Origin: Niabella sp.
Lineage (GTDB): Bacteria > Bacteroidota > Bacteroidia > Chitinophagales > Chitinophagaceae
DNA: 58,739 bases
Direction: 5' to 3'
NCBI GenBank assembly: GCA_017744795.1
Contig: JAGIAQ010000014.1
Span: forward strand, 234-58,972
Shown: one piece after another, positions 16,087-24,912 of the stretch
Position numbering within the stretch: position 1 is the first letter of the stretch
How the letters are laid out: every line of letters starts with the position of its first letter
Notes under the pieces: generated by a model
Database searches by the model: none
Seen by the model: only the letters and a program-made list of their open reading frames with translations
What the model was told of the DNA's origin: nothing
Program-made: the position numbers and the translations under genes

Positions 16087-18474
16087 ATGGAGCATACTAC
16101 TTCCGATCTTACTACTTCCGCTAATATGCTGTCCTTTGACAAATTCAAAGACGGCGTGTTGCACGACTATTATATAGCCTGCCTTAGCCGGGAAACCAGC
16201 CTGTTAGGCCGCCGGGAAGTACTTACCGGGAAGGCCAAGTTTGGCATATTCGGAGATGGGAAGGAAGTGGCACAGGTGGCTATGGCGAAATTCTTTCAGC
16301 CCGGCGACTGGCGCAGTGGCTATTACAGGGATCAGACCCTGATGTTTGCCATTGGCGTTGGCACCCCCCAGCAATATTTTGCGCAGCTTTACGCTGATCC
16401 TGATCCTAAAAACGAACCCTTCAGTGTTGGCCGTCAGATGAACAGCCATTATACCTCCCGAAACGTGGATGCCGAAGGCAACTGGCTCGACCTGGTACAT
16501 ATAAAGAATACTGCCACAGACATGGCGCCTACGGCAGCGCAGATGCCCCGCTCCTACGGACTGGCCTATGCGTCAAAATGCTTCCGGGAGATCCCTGAAT
16601 TGCAGCAATTCACCCAGCTTTCGGACAATGGGAATGAAGTGTGCTTTTGTACCATTGGCGATGCTTCTACCAGCGAAGGCCATTTTTGGGAGATCGTAAA
16701 CGCAGCAGGGGTAGCCCAGATACCGCTGGTGATATTTGTTTGGGACGATGGTTACGGCATTTCCGTTCCCCGGGAACTGCAAACCACCAAAGGCTCTATT
16801 TCAGAAGCCCTGAAAGGATTTGAAAAAGAAGAAGGTACCAATGGATTTTATATCCAGAAAGTGAAGGGCTGGGATTATATGGGCATGATCGAAGCCTTTG
16901 AAGAAGGGGTGAGTCTGGCCCGCGAAACCCATACCCCTGTTATTTTTCATGTGGATGAATTAACGCAGCCCCAGGGGCACAGCACGTCCGGCAGCCACGA
17001 GCGCTACAAAAGCACCGAAAGGCTGGAATGGGAGCGCGAAAGAGATTGTCTGAAAAAATTAAAAGAGTGGATCCTGAAAAACGGGCTCAGTGAGGAAGCA
17101 ACCCTGGAAAAAATTGAGCAGGATGCCCGCGCCAATGTAAAAGAAGCCCGGGATAATGCCTGGAAGGATTATATCAAACCCATAAGGGCACAGGTAGAGG
17201 CCACGCGCACGATACTCAACGAGCTGGTGGCGGAACTTCCGGAAAAGGCAGCTGAATTAAAAAAGCTGATCCCCGACCTGGTGACCAATCGTGAGCCATT
17301 GAGAAAAAACGTACTGCAGACCCTGTACAAAGCCATTTTGATCGGCGGCGCGGGGGCTGCAAAAGCCCGTCATTATTACGACGAATTGAGCAGGGAAAAT
17401 GCAATTATCTATAATTCCAACTTGTACGATGAAGGCCCGGGAAGCGCATTAAAAGTAAAGCCTATTGCACCCGTGGTTACTGCTGAGTCCCCGCTGCTTA
17501 ACGGGTATGAGATACTGAATCATTATTTCGATCAGTTGTTTGCCAGCAATCCTAAAGTGATTGCTTTTGGCGAAGACCTTGGAAAAATAGGCGATGTAAA
17601 CCAGGGGTTTGCCGGGTTGCAAAAAAAACATGGCCCGGAGCGGATTGCCGATACCGGCATCCGCGAATTATCGATCATGGGACGTGGTATTGGCCTTGCT
17701 TTACGTGGACTGCGGCCCATTGCAGAGATCCAGTACCTGGATTACCTGGTGTACGGCTTGCAGCCTTTGACGGATGATGTAGCTTCTCTGCAATACCGTA
17801 CCGGCGGGCAACAGTTCTGTCCTTTAATTGTACGCAGCAGGGGCCATCGCCTGGAAGGCATCTGGCACAGCGGATCGCCAATGGGCATGATCATTAACTC
17901 CCTGAGAGGGATGCGCATTTGCGTACCGCGCAATATGGTGCAGGCGGCTGCTATGTATAATACCCTGTTGCAAAGCAATGATCCCGGCCTCATCGTTGAA
18001 AGCCTGAATGGCTATCGCCTGAAGGAAAAACTTCCTGAAAATCTGGACACGATGACTGTGGCCCTGGGAGTTCCGGAGATACTGCATCCGGGTACTGATA
18101 TTACAATTGTGAGCTACGGTTCTACACTTCGTGTGGTACAGGAAGCCATCAAAATAGTGGAGCCGCTGGGTGTTAGCTGTGAGCTGATCGATGTACAAAC
18201 CCTGCTTCCTTTCGACATTCATCATAGCATCCTGCATTCATTGAAAAAAACAAACCGGATCGTTTTTATAGATGAAGACGTTCCCGGAGGCGCTACGGCA
18301 TTTATGCTTACAAAGGTAATAGAAGAACAAGGCGGTTACCGGCATCTGGATGTGGCGCCGCGAACAATTACCGCTAAGGAGCACCGGCCGGGTTACGGCA
18401 GCGATGGCGATTATTTCAGCAAACCGAATGCAGAAGAAATAGCAGCAACACTAATCGATATGATGAAAGAATAA
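16087..18474 (+). CDS. Fused alpha/beta E1 component of a branched-chain/2-oxoacid dehydrogenase
   Basis: Thiamine-diphosphate enzyme that decarboxylates a 2-oxoacid and passes the acyl group to the lipoyl domain of E2. In one chain of 795 residues, about 1-390 form the E1-alpha domain with the ThDP motif GDASTSEGHFWEIVNAAG. About 440-795 form the E1-beta domain (VIAFGEDLGKIGDVNQGFAG, QYLDYLVYGLQPLTDD, VPRNMVQAAAMY). Fusion of both halves is common in Bacteroidota, where the best guess is the branched-chain 2-oxoacid dehydrogenase. No E2 or E3 gene is adjacent, so the complex is encoded at scattered loci. Substrate assignment is inferred. Confidence 0.9.
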   Translation: MEHTTSDLTTSANMLSFDKFKDGVLHDYYIACLSRETSLLGRREVLTGKAKFGIFGDGKEVAQVAMAKFFQPGDWRSGYYRDQTLMFAIGVGTPQQYFAQLYADPDPKNEPFSVGRQMNSHYTSRNVDAEGNWLDLVHIKNTATDMAPTAAQMPRSYGLAYASKCFREIPELQQFTQLSDNGNEVCFCTIGDASTSEGHFWEIVNAAGVAQIPLVIFVWDDGYGISVPRELQTTKGSISEALKGFEKEEGTNGFYIQKVKGWDYMGMIEAFEEGVSLARETHTPVIFHVDELTQPQGHSTSGSHERYKSTERLEWERERDCLKKLKEWILKNGLSEEATLEKIEQDARANVKEARDNAWKDYIKPIRAQVEATRTILNELVAELPEKAAELKKLIPDLVTNREPLRKNVLQTLYKAILIGGAGAAKARHYYDELSRENAIIYNSNLYDEGPGSALKVKPIAPVVTAESPLLNGYEILNHYFDQLFASNPKVIAFGEDLGKIGDVNQGFAGLQKKHGPERIADTGIRELSIMGRGIGLALRGLRPIAEIQYLDYLVYGLQPLTDDVASLQYRTGGQQFCPLIVRSRGHRLEGIWHSGSPMGMIINSLRGMRICVPRNMVQAAAMYNTLLQSNDPGLIVESLNGYRLKEKLPENLDTMTVALGVPEILHPGTDITIVSYGSTLRVVQEAIKIVEPLGVSCELIDVQTLLPFDIHHSILHSLKKTNRIVFIDEDVPGGATAFMLTKVIEEQGGYRHLDVAPRTITAKEHRPGYGSDGDYFSKPNAEEIAATLIDMMKE

Positions 18475-18561
18475 TTCAACATTTCTGATTTGAGATTTGA
18501 AATTTCTGATTGGGCAATTGCCCCTAATAACTGACTACTGATTACTAATAACTAATCATTC

Positions 18562-18900
18562 ATGGCTGCATTAAAAAGATATTGCCTGGCATTGGATCTT
18601 AAAAACGATCCCGAGCTGATCGCCGAATACGAAGCGCATCATAAAGCCATTTGGCCCGAAATAAAAAAAAGCATTCTTGATTCCGGCATCCGTGGCCTGG
18701 AAATTTTTCGCATTGAGAACAGATTGTTCATGATCATGGAGGTAGCGGAAAATTTTTCTTTTGAGCAAAAGGCTGCTGCCGATGCAGCAAATCCCAAAGT
18801 ACAGGAATGGGAAACCCTGATGTGGCAATACCAGCAGGCACTGCCCACTGCAAAACCCGGGGAAAAGTGGCTGCTGATGGAATCCATTTTTCAGCTGTAA
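18562..18900 (+). CDS. L-rhamnose mutarotase-family protein
   Basis: Small cytosolic protein of 112 residues with the RhaM/DUF718 fold (dimeric ferredoxin-like). These enzymes interconvert the alpha and beta anomers of L-rhamnose or L-fucose. Recognisable blocks are RYCLALDLKNDPELIAEYEAHH, with the catalytic-type histidine, then IRGLEIFRIENRLFMIMEV and the C-terminal W-rich end (EWETLMWQYQQALPTAKPGEKW). No rhamnose or fucose catabolic gene lies nearby. The 87 bases upstream are low-complexity TTTCTGATTTGAG/TAATAACTGACTA sequence like that at other intergenic sites. Confidence 0.85.
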   Translation: MAALKRYCLALDLKNDPELIAEYEAHHKAIWPEIKKSILDSGIRGLEIFRIENRLFMIMEVAENFSFEQKAAADAANPKVQEWETLMWQYQQALPTAKPGEKWLLMESIFQL

Positions 18901-19015
18901 TTTATACCTGTTTATTATTTTTTAACAACCGCCATCAAACCTATTCCGCTGATACTTCGTCTATTCCAAAACTTTGGCATTTCAATTGCATAAAGCTTAA
19001 AAACAACATACTTAT

Positions 19016-19513
19016 ATGAAACAGATTTTACAGTTTGCTTTTATCCTCGTAACCGTTGCCACATTGGGAACGGCCTGCTCCAATACCAAACAAAGTACAT
19101 CGGCAGTAGTGCCCCGCACTGATTTCAAAGGAAACTGGCGCGTAACCAATACAAGTATTGAAGGCACCGATACCAAGAACCTGAAAATACAGGCTTTTGA
19201 TGATGTAAGCCTTGATTGTTTTATGAACAGTGAGTGGACCTTACCCAATAACGGATACGGCAGCTATACTATTAACAATGGCGATTGCACCGGAGGAGCA
19301 CGCCAGATCTTATGGTCGACCAGAAACGTAAACGGCAGCACCAATTTTAATTTTAAAAGAGTAGACGGTTTAAAAAAGAACCAGTCGAAGGGAGTGGAAC
19401 AAGGGTATTCCCTGCAGGTGATCTCATCAGACAAGGATCATTTTGTGGCACAATCGCCCGTATCCTTTGAAGGCAAAACGATCTACATCGTATATAATTT
19501 CGAAAGAAAATAG
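19016..19513 (+). CDS. Lipocalin-like lipoprotein
   Basis: A 165-residue exported protein with a lipoprotein signal peptide (lipobox LGTAC, Cys21) and a beta-rich body. The sequence FKGNWRVTNTSIEG near the start and repeated short strands suggest a small lipocalin-like barrel of the type often annotated in Bacteroidota, probably tethered to a membrane. The ligand is unknown. A strong terminator follows at 19534-19564, then a palindromic repeat shared with two other sites. Confidence 0.7.
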   Translation: MKQILQFAFILVTVATLGTACSNTKQSTSAVVPRTDFKGNWRVTNTSIEGTDTKNLKIQAFDDVSLDCFMNSEWTLPNNGYGSYTINNGDCTGGARQILWSTRNVNGSTNFNFKRVDGLKKNQSKGVEQGYSLQVISSDKDHFVAQSPVSFEGKTIYIVYNFERK

Positions 19514-19533
19514 CCATTAACCTATATCAAGCA

Positions 19534-19564
19534 AAAACCGTTTCCTGTTGAAACGGTTTTTTTT
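19534..19564 (+). terminator. Rho-independent terminator after the lipocalin-like gene
   Basis: AAAACCGTTTC (19534-19544) and GAAACGGTTTT (19550-19560) form an 11-bp stem with a 5-base loop, followed by Ts to 19564. Confidence 0.88.
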
Positions 19565-19601
19565 GTAGACCTGTGAGGTTTTGAAAACCTCACAGGTCTA
19601 C
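19565..19601. repeat. Convergent-end palindrome, copy 1 (AGACCTGTGAGG type)
   Basis: GTAGACCTGTGAGGTTTT (19565-19582), a single G, and AAAACCTCACAGGTCTAC (19584-19601) form perfect 18-bp arms. It sits between the stop of a plus-strand gene (19513) and the stop of pyrF (19607, minus). Two further copies lie at 43952-43987 and 46916-46948. Confidence 0.85.
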
Positions 19602-19606
19602 CTTCG

Positions 19607-20407
19607 CTACAAATAAGCCGCCATCTCTTTCTGGTATCCGGCTGCCACTTCTTTTGCCGCTGCACCAAAGTCCGCCCCACCGGAAGCATAGATCACTGCA
19701 CGGCTGGCATTGACCAGCAGCCCGCAATCGGCATTCATTGCTTTTTCTGAAATATCCTTTAGGCTTCCGCCCTGCGCGCCCACACCGGGCACCAGTAAAA
19801 AGTGATCAGGGATCAATTCGCGGATGCGGATAAATTCATCGGCCTGGGTAGCGCCTACCACAAACATCAGGTTTTCAGGTGTACCCCATTTTGCAACGGT
19901 TGTTAATACTTTTTCGTAGAGTAATTCTGTTCCTGCCTGTTGCAGCTCAAAATCGCCGGCGCCTTTGTTAGACGTAAGTCCCAGTACAATGGCCCACTTG
20001 CCTTCATATTGCAGGAAGGGCTTTACACTATCTTCCCCCATATAAGGAGCAACGGTAACCGCGTCAAAAGGAAGGGTTTCAAAAAAGGCTTTTGCATATT
20101 GATCACTGGTATTACCGATATCGCCCCTTTTGGCATCGGCAATTTTAAAATGATCCTCGCCAATATAATGAACTGTTTTTTCCATCGCCTCCCATCCCTT
20201 CACGCCCAATGCTTCATAAAAGGCCGTATTGATCTTATACGAAACGCAGGTTTCGCGGGTAGCATCGATGATCGCCTTATTAAAATTAAAAACCGCATCG
20301 GCGTCGTTTCTTAAATGGGCCGGGATCTTATTAGTATCAGTATCCAATCCCACGCACAGGTAGGACCTCTTTTCTCTTATTTGTTTTATTAACGCGTCTC
20401 TTTTCAT
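19607..20407 (-). CDS. pyrF: Orotidine 5'-phosphate decarboxylase, type 2
   Basis: Last step of de novo UMP synthesis: decarboxylation of OMP. The protein has 266 residues, the length of the longer type-2 form. The catalytic DxKxxD motif is present as DAKRGDIGNT, with YLCVGLDTDTNKIP near the N-terminus and LLVPGVGAQGG in the phosphate-binding end. It starts 5 bases after manA on the same strand, so the two are almost certainly co-transcribed, though the pathways are unrelated. The palindromic repeat at 19565-19601 lies just past its stop. Confidence 0.94.
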   Translation of the reverse strand: MKRDALIKQIREKRSYLCVGLDTDTNKIPAHLRNDADAVFNFNKAIIDATRETCVSYKINTAFYEALGVKGWEAMEKTVHYIGEDHFKIADAKRGDIGNTSDQYAKAFFETLPFDAVTVAPYMGEDSVKPFLQYEGKWAIVLGLTSNKGAGDFELQQAGTELLYEKVLTTVAKWGTPENLMFVVGATQADEFIRIRELIPDHFLLVPGVGAQGGSLKDISEKAMNADCGLLVNASRAVIYASGGADFGAAAKEVAAGYQKEMAAYL

Positions 20408-20412
20408 TACTG

Positions 20413-21633
20413 CTATACTTTACCTGCTGCCGGTACCGTTGCCCGGAACAATTTTGCTGCTTTTTTTGTGTCTATTTTTATTGTGGTACCCGGAAAGGCC
20501 GCCGCCGCTATCGTTCCCGGTTTTAATTCAATAGTAGCGGTCGCATCACTCAACACCAGCTCCCCTTCTGTGAGTAACAGCAATTCAGCTGTTGCAGGCT
20601 GAATGGTCAGCACATCGCCTGCGGCCAGCTCATACCCATTCAGCTGAAAATCGGCTACCGGCGCGGGATAATCCTTTTCTTTTTGTCCTTTTTTCTCTTT
20701 TATTATTTGCGGGTGGGTTGCTTCACATTTTGTATGCTTTAACAGCTCAACCGTGTCAATGTGCTTCGTTGTCAATCCGCCCCGCAGCACATTATCCGAG
20801 CTGGCCATTATTTCCACATTATATCCCTCCAGATAAGCATGTGGTACGCCGGCGTCCTGGAAGATGGCTTCCCCTTTTTTTAAATGCAGCACATTAAAGA
20901 AATAAACAGAGAAGATCCCCCGGTCTATAGAGTTCGGTTGCACAAAAGTTTGTGCGGCCCGTGCCGCCCAAAAATCCTCAGAATCCTTTTTTAATTTATC
21001 CTGTTGGTATAGCGGAATAATGCGATTGATGAGGGGCTGCAGCAACTCGTTCACTTCTTCCTGTGGCAGTTCCATCGCCATTTTATACAAGCCTTTATAC
21101 CCATCTTTTTTGAATACCGGAATAAAAACATGCAGTTCTTCCACCGCCTGAAGTGTCGCTAACAATTCTTTTTCCGGTTTAAATCCATGCAACAGGTAAA
21201 AGGAGCTCAGTGCCACCATTAATTCCGGCTTGTGATTTTTATCTTTATAATTCCTGTTGGAGGCCTCCCGCGCAATCCCTTTGGCATCTTCCCGCTCAAA
21301 ATCAATAGCCGCCTGCTCTTTGGAAGGATGCACCTGTATCGACAACATATCTTTTACGTCCAGCACTTTTAGCAGATAGGGCAGTTCCTGAAACGACTTC
21401 AAAACGGTTTTGCCCAGCAATGCTTCCGGGTGCTCATTGATAAAATCCCGCAGTAATACTTCTGTTCCATCGCTGAATTGCAGGCGGCAGCGCGCGCCGG
21501 GATGCACGCCCATCCAGTATTCCGCAAAGGGCTGCATTTGCGGATTTTCTATCTGAAGTAATGAAGGTATAAAAGAAACACCCCCCCAATCGTAGTGCTT
21601 CACCTCCCCTTTTAATAATGCCAGTTTTTGCAT
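20413..21633 (-). CDS. manA: Mannose-6-phosphate isomerase, class I
   Basis: Zinc enzyme interconverting fructose 6-phosphate and mannose 6-phosphate, supplying GDP-mannose for glycans. The protein has 406 residues. Zinc ligands are visible in SIQVHPSKEQA (Gln/His), KNHKPELMVAL (Glu) and GVPHAYLEGYNVEIMASSDNVLRGGLT (His plus the active-site Arg). It is divergent from yraN, with only 40 bases between the start codons, and co-directional with pyrF. A near-consensus -7 box (TATCTTTA on the minus strand) lies at 21661-21668. Confidence 0.93.
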   Translation of the reverse strand: MQKLALLKGEVKHYDWGGVSFIPSLLQIENPQMQPFAEYWMGVHPGARCRLQFSDGTEVLLRDFINEHPEALLGKTVLKSFQELPYLLKVLDVKDMLSIQVHPSKEQAAIDFEREDAKGIAREASNRNYKDKNHKPELMVALSSFYLLHGFKPEKELLATLQAVEELHVFIPVFKKDGYKGLYKMAMELPQEEVNELLQPLINRIIPLYQQDKLKKDSEDFWAARAAQTFVQPNSIDRGIFSVYFFNVLHLKKGEAIFQDAGVPHAYLEGYNVEIMASSDNVLRGGLTTKHIDTVELLKHTKCEATHPQIIKEKKGQKEKDYPAPVADFQLNGYELAAGDVLTIQPATAELLLLTEGELVLSDATATIELKPGTIAAAAFPGTTIKIDTKKAAKLFRATVPAAGKV

Positions 21634-21660
21634 AATGAAATTATAGGATTAACTTGGGGG

Positions 21661-21668
21661 TAAAGATA
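21661..21668 (-). promoter_or_regulatory. -7 element of manA-pyrF
   Basis: TATCTTTA on the minus strand, one base off TAnnTTTG, 28 bases before the manA ATG. The matching -33 region would lie within the first codons of the divergent yraN. Confidence 0.35.
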
Positions 21669-21673
21669 ACCTA

Positions 21674-22030
21674 ATGGCAACACATAATCAATTGGGGCGC
21701 GAAGGAGAAGATATCGCCGCCCATTACTTTGCACAGCGGCATTATACGATCTTATTCAGGAACTGGCGGCATTCGCATTATGAGATCGATATCATCGCCA
21801 CCAAAAAGAACAAATTGCATTTTATAGAGGTAAAAACCAGGAGCAGCAACCTGTTTGGCCACCCCGAAGAAAGCGTCACCAAAAGAAAATTCCGATTTTT
21901 AAAGCAGGCCGCGGATGAATTTTTATACCAGCACCCGGAATACCGGTGGATCCAGTACGATATTTTGTCGATCATTCAGCCCCAAAATAAAGCACCGGAG
22001 TTCTTTTTACTGGAGGACGTATTTCTATAG
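21674..22030 (+). CDS. YraN/UPF0102-family nuclease-like protein
   Basis: Small 118-residue protein of the UPF0102 family, which has a restriction-endonuclease-like fold related to Holliday junction resolvases. Hallmarks are GREGEDIAAHYF, the YEIDIIATKKNKLHFIEVKTR block (the D and ExK of a PD-(D/E)xK site) and the KRKFRFLKQAA helix. The cellular role of the family is not settled. It diverges from manA. Confidence 0.9.
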   Translation: MATHNQLGREGEDIAAHYFAQRHYTILFRNWRHSHYEIDIIATKKNKLHFIEVKTRSSNLFGHPEESVTKRKFRFLKQAADEFLYQHPEYRWIQYDILSIIQPQNKAPEFFLLEDVFL

Positions 22031-22200
22031 CTCAATTCGTTTAAGTTTATTTTGAGATTCCCACAACCCCTGTGTTTTAGAATCTTTTTTTGCCACTGGA
22101 GCACAGAAGCGGTCTTTATTTCCCGCTGATCTTCGCAGATTAAACAGCCACGCAGATCCCTGCCGATTTAAAAGTCGAAGCTATTGCGCAAATTTGTAAA
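22031..22200. repeat. Fragments of two intergenic repeat families
   Basis: GCCACTGGAGCACAGAA (22092-22108) resembles the GCCACTGAAACGCAGAA arm at 45465. A few bases on, GATCTTCG (22128-22135) and CGCAGATC (22151-22158) form an imperfect inverted repeat. No gene was found in this 205-bp gap. Confidence 0.4.
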
Positions 22201-22235
22201 TTAGCAATCTAAATTTTCATTAAAAAAACAGACCA

Positions 22236-22913
22236 ATGAAGCTACAATCAATCGCTTTTGGAACAATTGTTCTTGCCACACTATTGGCTTCCTGCAAAGG
22301 AGGCAGCAACGCTGATACTGCAGCAACCGGATCATTTTGTAAAGACTCTGCCTGCATGGTAGAACCCCTCCGGTTCGGGAGCCCCACACCCGACAAACCT
22401 TTTGTGACCGTTTCGTTTAAGGACTGCAAAATCGACACCATCCATTGGGAGAAAGGAAAAAAAGAGGGCGTTACGGATATTATTTTCAAAGATTTTATTC
22501 CGAATGATGTTCGGCCAAGTAAGTCTATTTTCACCTGCGACGTCGTTGCCGACAAATGTGCCTGGTTACGATTCAATGATTGCCCTACCGGAAGAGGCTA
22601 CCTCATTAAATTGCCCTTCGACAAAAAGGAAACCACTGTCAAATATACCAGTGCCATCAATAATTTTGACCCTAAATTCAAGGTGGCAGACGGGCTGGTA
22701 GCCTATTATGATAATACGTTTATTTATGTGGAAGATATCAATACCGGCAAAACGGCACAGACCTTACTGACCGATACCGGGATCACGGGAATAGACTATA
22801 ATGATGTGCATTCCGTAATTGATTCAGTAAATATTACGAAGAGCAATATCTATGCAAAGATCCTCTTTAAGGGAAAGGATATTGTGCATAATGAGCCCCT
22901 GGCTTTTAAATAA
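22236..22913 (+). CDS. Exported lipoprotein of unknown function
   Basis: A 225-residue protein with a lipoprotein signal (LATLLASCKGG, Cys20) and a soluble, beta-rich body. The four cysteines soon after the lipobox (CKDSACMVE, FKDCKIDT) may form disulfides. No family was recognised. A strong terminator follows at 22932-22962, immediately before xerD. Confidence 0.75.
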   Translation: MKLQSIAFGTIVLATLLASCKGGSNADTAATGSFCKDSACMVEPLRFGSPTPDKPFVTVSFKDCKIDTIHWEKGKKEGVTDIIFKDFIPNDVRPSKSIFTCDVVADKCAWLRFNDCPTGRGYLIKLPFDKKETTVKYTSAINNFDPKFKVADGLVAYYDNTFIYVEDINTGKTAQTLLTDTGITGIDYNDVHSVIDSVNITKSNIYAKILFKGKDIVHNEPLAFK

Positions 22914-22931
22914 TTTTATACTTAATTTCGA

Positions 22932-22962
22932 GGGGCTGTATCAAAAAATACAGCCCCTTTTT
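22932..22962 (+). terminator. Rho-independent terminator abutting the xerD start
   Basis: GGGGCTGTAT (22932-22941) and ATACAGCCCC (22948-22957) make a perfect 10-bp stem with a 6-base loop and a T-run to 22962. The xerD ATG follows at 22965. Confidence 0.85.
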
Positions 22963-22964
22963 AT

Positions 22965-23879
22965 ATGTGGGAGTCTTATAAAAAAAGTTTTCAGTCCTAT
23001 TTGAAGCTGGAGAAATCGCTTTCGGCAAATTCTACGGAAGCGTACCTGCGCGATATTGATAAGCTGACGCAATACCTCGAAAGTCAATCGCCCAGCAAGA
23101 CACCGGCAACCATCGTCCTCACCGACTTACAGGGCTTTCTGGCCTGGATTGCCGAATTGGGCATGCAGCCCACTTCACAGGCGAGAGTGCTATCGGGCAT
23201 AAAAGCCTTTTATAAATTCTGCCTGCTCGAAAATATAGTACAGCAGGATCCTGCATTATTGCTGGAAGCGCCCAAAACCAAACGGGCCCTGCCCGATGTG
23301 TTAAGCATTGCAGAAATAGAACAGCTGCTTTCCTGCATCGACCTTAGCAAACCCGAAGGCACCCGCAACAAGGCGATCATTGAAACCCTGTACGGGTGCG
23401 GCTTACGGGTGAGTGAGCTGGTAAATCTCCGCATTTCGCAGTTGTACCTGGATGTGGGATACATCCGCGTGATCGGCAAAGGCAACAAAGAGCGGTTAAC
23501 GCCCATTGGTGGTTCGGCAGCAAAGTATATCAAGATCTATATCAAAGAGATCCGCAACCACGTCGCCGTAAAACCCGGTAATGAGGATATCGTTTTCCTT
23601 AACAAAAGAGGCACTTTACTGAGCCGGGTAATGATCTTTTTAATCATTAAAGAGCTGGCCGCACAAGCACAAATAACAAAAACTATTTCTCCCCACACGT
23701 TCCGCCACTCCTTTGCCACCCACCTGATCGAAGGCGGCGCCAACCTGCGCGCCGTGCAGGAAATGCTAGGGCATGAGAGCATTACTACTACAGAGATCTA
23801 CACCCACCTTGACCGGGAATTTCTCAGAAAAACGTTGGACCTGTACCACCCGCTATCACAATCGTTTCATTCTAAATAA
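22965..23879 (+). CDS. xerD: Tyrosine recombinase XerD
   Basis: Site-specific recombinase that, with XerC, resolves chromosome dimers at dif. The protein has 304 residues: an N-terminal SAM-like DNA-binding domain (about 1-95) and a C-terminal catalytic domain. The catalytic set is visible: Arg in GCGLRVSELVNLR, Lys in GKGNKE, HTFRHSFATHL (HxxR), LGHESI (His) and the nucleophile Tyr in TEIYTHLD. The start codon lies two bases after the T-run of a strong terminator, which leaves no room for a normal leader. A downstream start would cut into the first helix, so 22965 was kept. Confidence 0.92.
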   Translation: MWESYKKSFQSYLKLEKSLSANSTEAYLRDIDKLTQYLESQSPSKTPATIVLTDLQGFLAWIAELGMQPTSQARVLSGIKAFYKFCLLENIVQQDPALLLEAPKTKRALPDVLSIAEIEQLLSCIDLSKPEGTRNKAIIETLYGCGLRVSELVNLRISQLYLDVGYIRVIGKGNKERLTPIGGSAAKYIKIYIKEIRNHVAVKPGNEDIVFLNKRGTLLSRVMIFLIIKELAAQAQITKTISPHTFRHSFATHLIEGGANLRAVQEMLGHESITTTEIYTHLDREFLRKTLDLYHPLSQSFHSK

Positions 23880-23883
23880 GAAG

Positions 23884-23891
23884 TACTTTTG
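23884..23891 (+). promoter_or_regulatory. -7 element of the DUF6263 gene
   Basis: TACTTTTG matches TAnnTTTG. Transcription starting near 23896 excludes any translation start at 23889 and supports the ATG at 23952. The leader holds a CGAAAAATAA/TTATTTTCG hairpin. Confidence 0.45.
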
Positions 23892-23951
23892 GCTGCCAAC
23901 CGAAAAATAATACCTTATTTTCGTAAACTACAAATCTTCAAAAACAGAATA

Positions 23952-24833
23952 ATGAAAAAAACACTTTTAGCAATCGGTGCTACGTTTATAATAGGCAGTA
24001 CTACCCTGTTCGCACAAAATATCACCTTAAAATTTAACCCTGCCAACGGAAGCAGTTACCTGAATACAACGGGTGCTGCCATGAAAATAAATCAGACGGT
24101 TATGGGACAAACCATGGAGATCAAGAGCACCAGTAATACTGATCTCACCTATAAAATTGCTGATGCCGCTCCGGATAAAAATCTAGAGATCACTTACAAT
24201 AAGATCAACATGACGATGGACGCGATGGGCCAGTCAATGAACTTTGACAGTGAAAGTACGGACAGCACCAACCAGGGCAGCAAAGCTTTCAGAGCCGTTA
24301 AAGGATCAAAAGTGACTGCTTTAATTGGAAGCGACGGAACCGTAAAAAGCGTAAAAGGAGCCGATGCGATCGCCGCAAAAGCCAGCAGTGGAAATGAGCA
24401 AACAAAGGAGCTGCTTAACCGGCTGTTTTCTGAAAATGCATTAAAAAGCTCTTTCGAACAGCTTTTTAAATTTTACCCTAACCAGCCGGTAAAACAAGGC
24501 AGCACCTGGACGGCTACTACCAAAATCGCAAGCCCTTATGCCATGACGCTCCAAAACAACTATACCCTTGTTCAAACTGACGGTGGTAAAAGCACTCTTA
24601 AGGTAGATGGAAAAGCCAGCACCGACGGCACGGTTAAATTTGAACAACAAGGAATGAGCATGGACATCTCTCTTAATGGAACCAGCACCGGAACCATGCT
24701 GGTTGACAATAACAGCGGAATGCCGGATAACACGGATATTACACAACATCTGAAAGGCACCATCAAGGCCATGGGACAGGAAATACCGATCGAGATTACT
24801 ATTGAATCAAAGAGCAGCATCAAAAAACAGTAA
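23952..24833 (+). CDS. Secreted DUF6263-like protein
   Basis: A 293-residue exported protein. The signal peptide spans about 1-21 (KKTLLAIGATFIIGSTTLFAQ), and this fixes the start at 23952 rather than 21 codons upstream. The mature part is rich in Ser, Thr, Lys and Met with alternating strands. FKFYPNQPVKQGSTW and LKVDGKASTDGTVKFEQQG resemble the DUF6263 proteins of Bacteroidota, whose function is unknown. It follows xerD by 72 bases and has its own promoter. A series of three hairpins lies downstream. Confidence 0.75.
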   Translation: MKKTLLAIGATFIIGSTTLFAQNITLKFNPANGSSYLNTTGAAMKINQTVMGQTMEIKSTSNTDLTYKIADAAPDKNLEITYNKINMTMDAMGQSMNFDSESTDSTNQGSKAFRAVKGSKVTALIGSDGTVKSVKGADAIAAKASSGNEQTKELLNRLFSENALKSSFEQLFKFYPNQPVKQGSTWTATTKIASPYAMTLQNNYTLVQTDGGKSTLKVDGKASTDGTVKFEQQGMSMDISLNGTSTGTMLVDNNSGMPDNTDITQHLKGTIKAMGQEIPIEITIESKSSIKKQ

Positions 24834-24852
24834 GAAAAATAATACTGTCAAT

Positions 24853-24900
24853 TGTCGCTACAAGCGACAGAATAGGACTTCGGAACTACAAGTTCCGAAG
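24853..24900. repeat. Two adjacent hairpins sharing an ACA loop
   Basis: TGTCGCT-ACA-AGCGACA (24853-24869) and CTTCGGAACT-ACA-AGTTCCGAAG (24878-24900) are perfect hairpins with identical three-base loops. They sit between convergent genes, directly ahead of the terminator at 24913. Confidence 0.7.
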
Positions 24901-24912
24901 AGCCAGCTAATA

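Noticed and set aside
22965..23879. Phage or integron integrase
   Set aside because: The length, motif layout and lack of any neighbouring mobile or phage gene fit chromosomal XerD.
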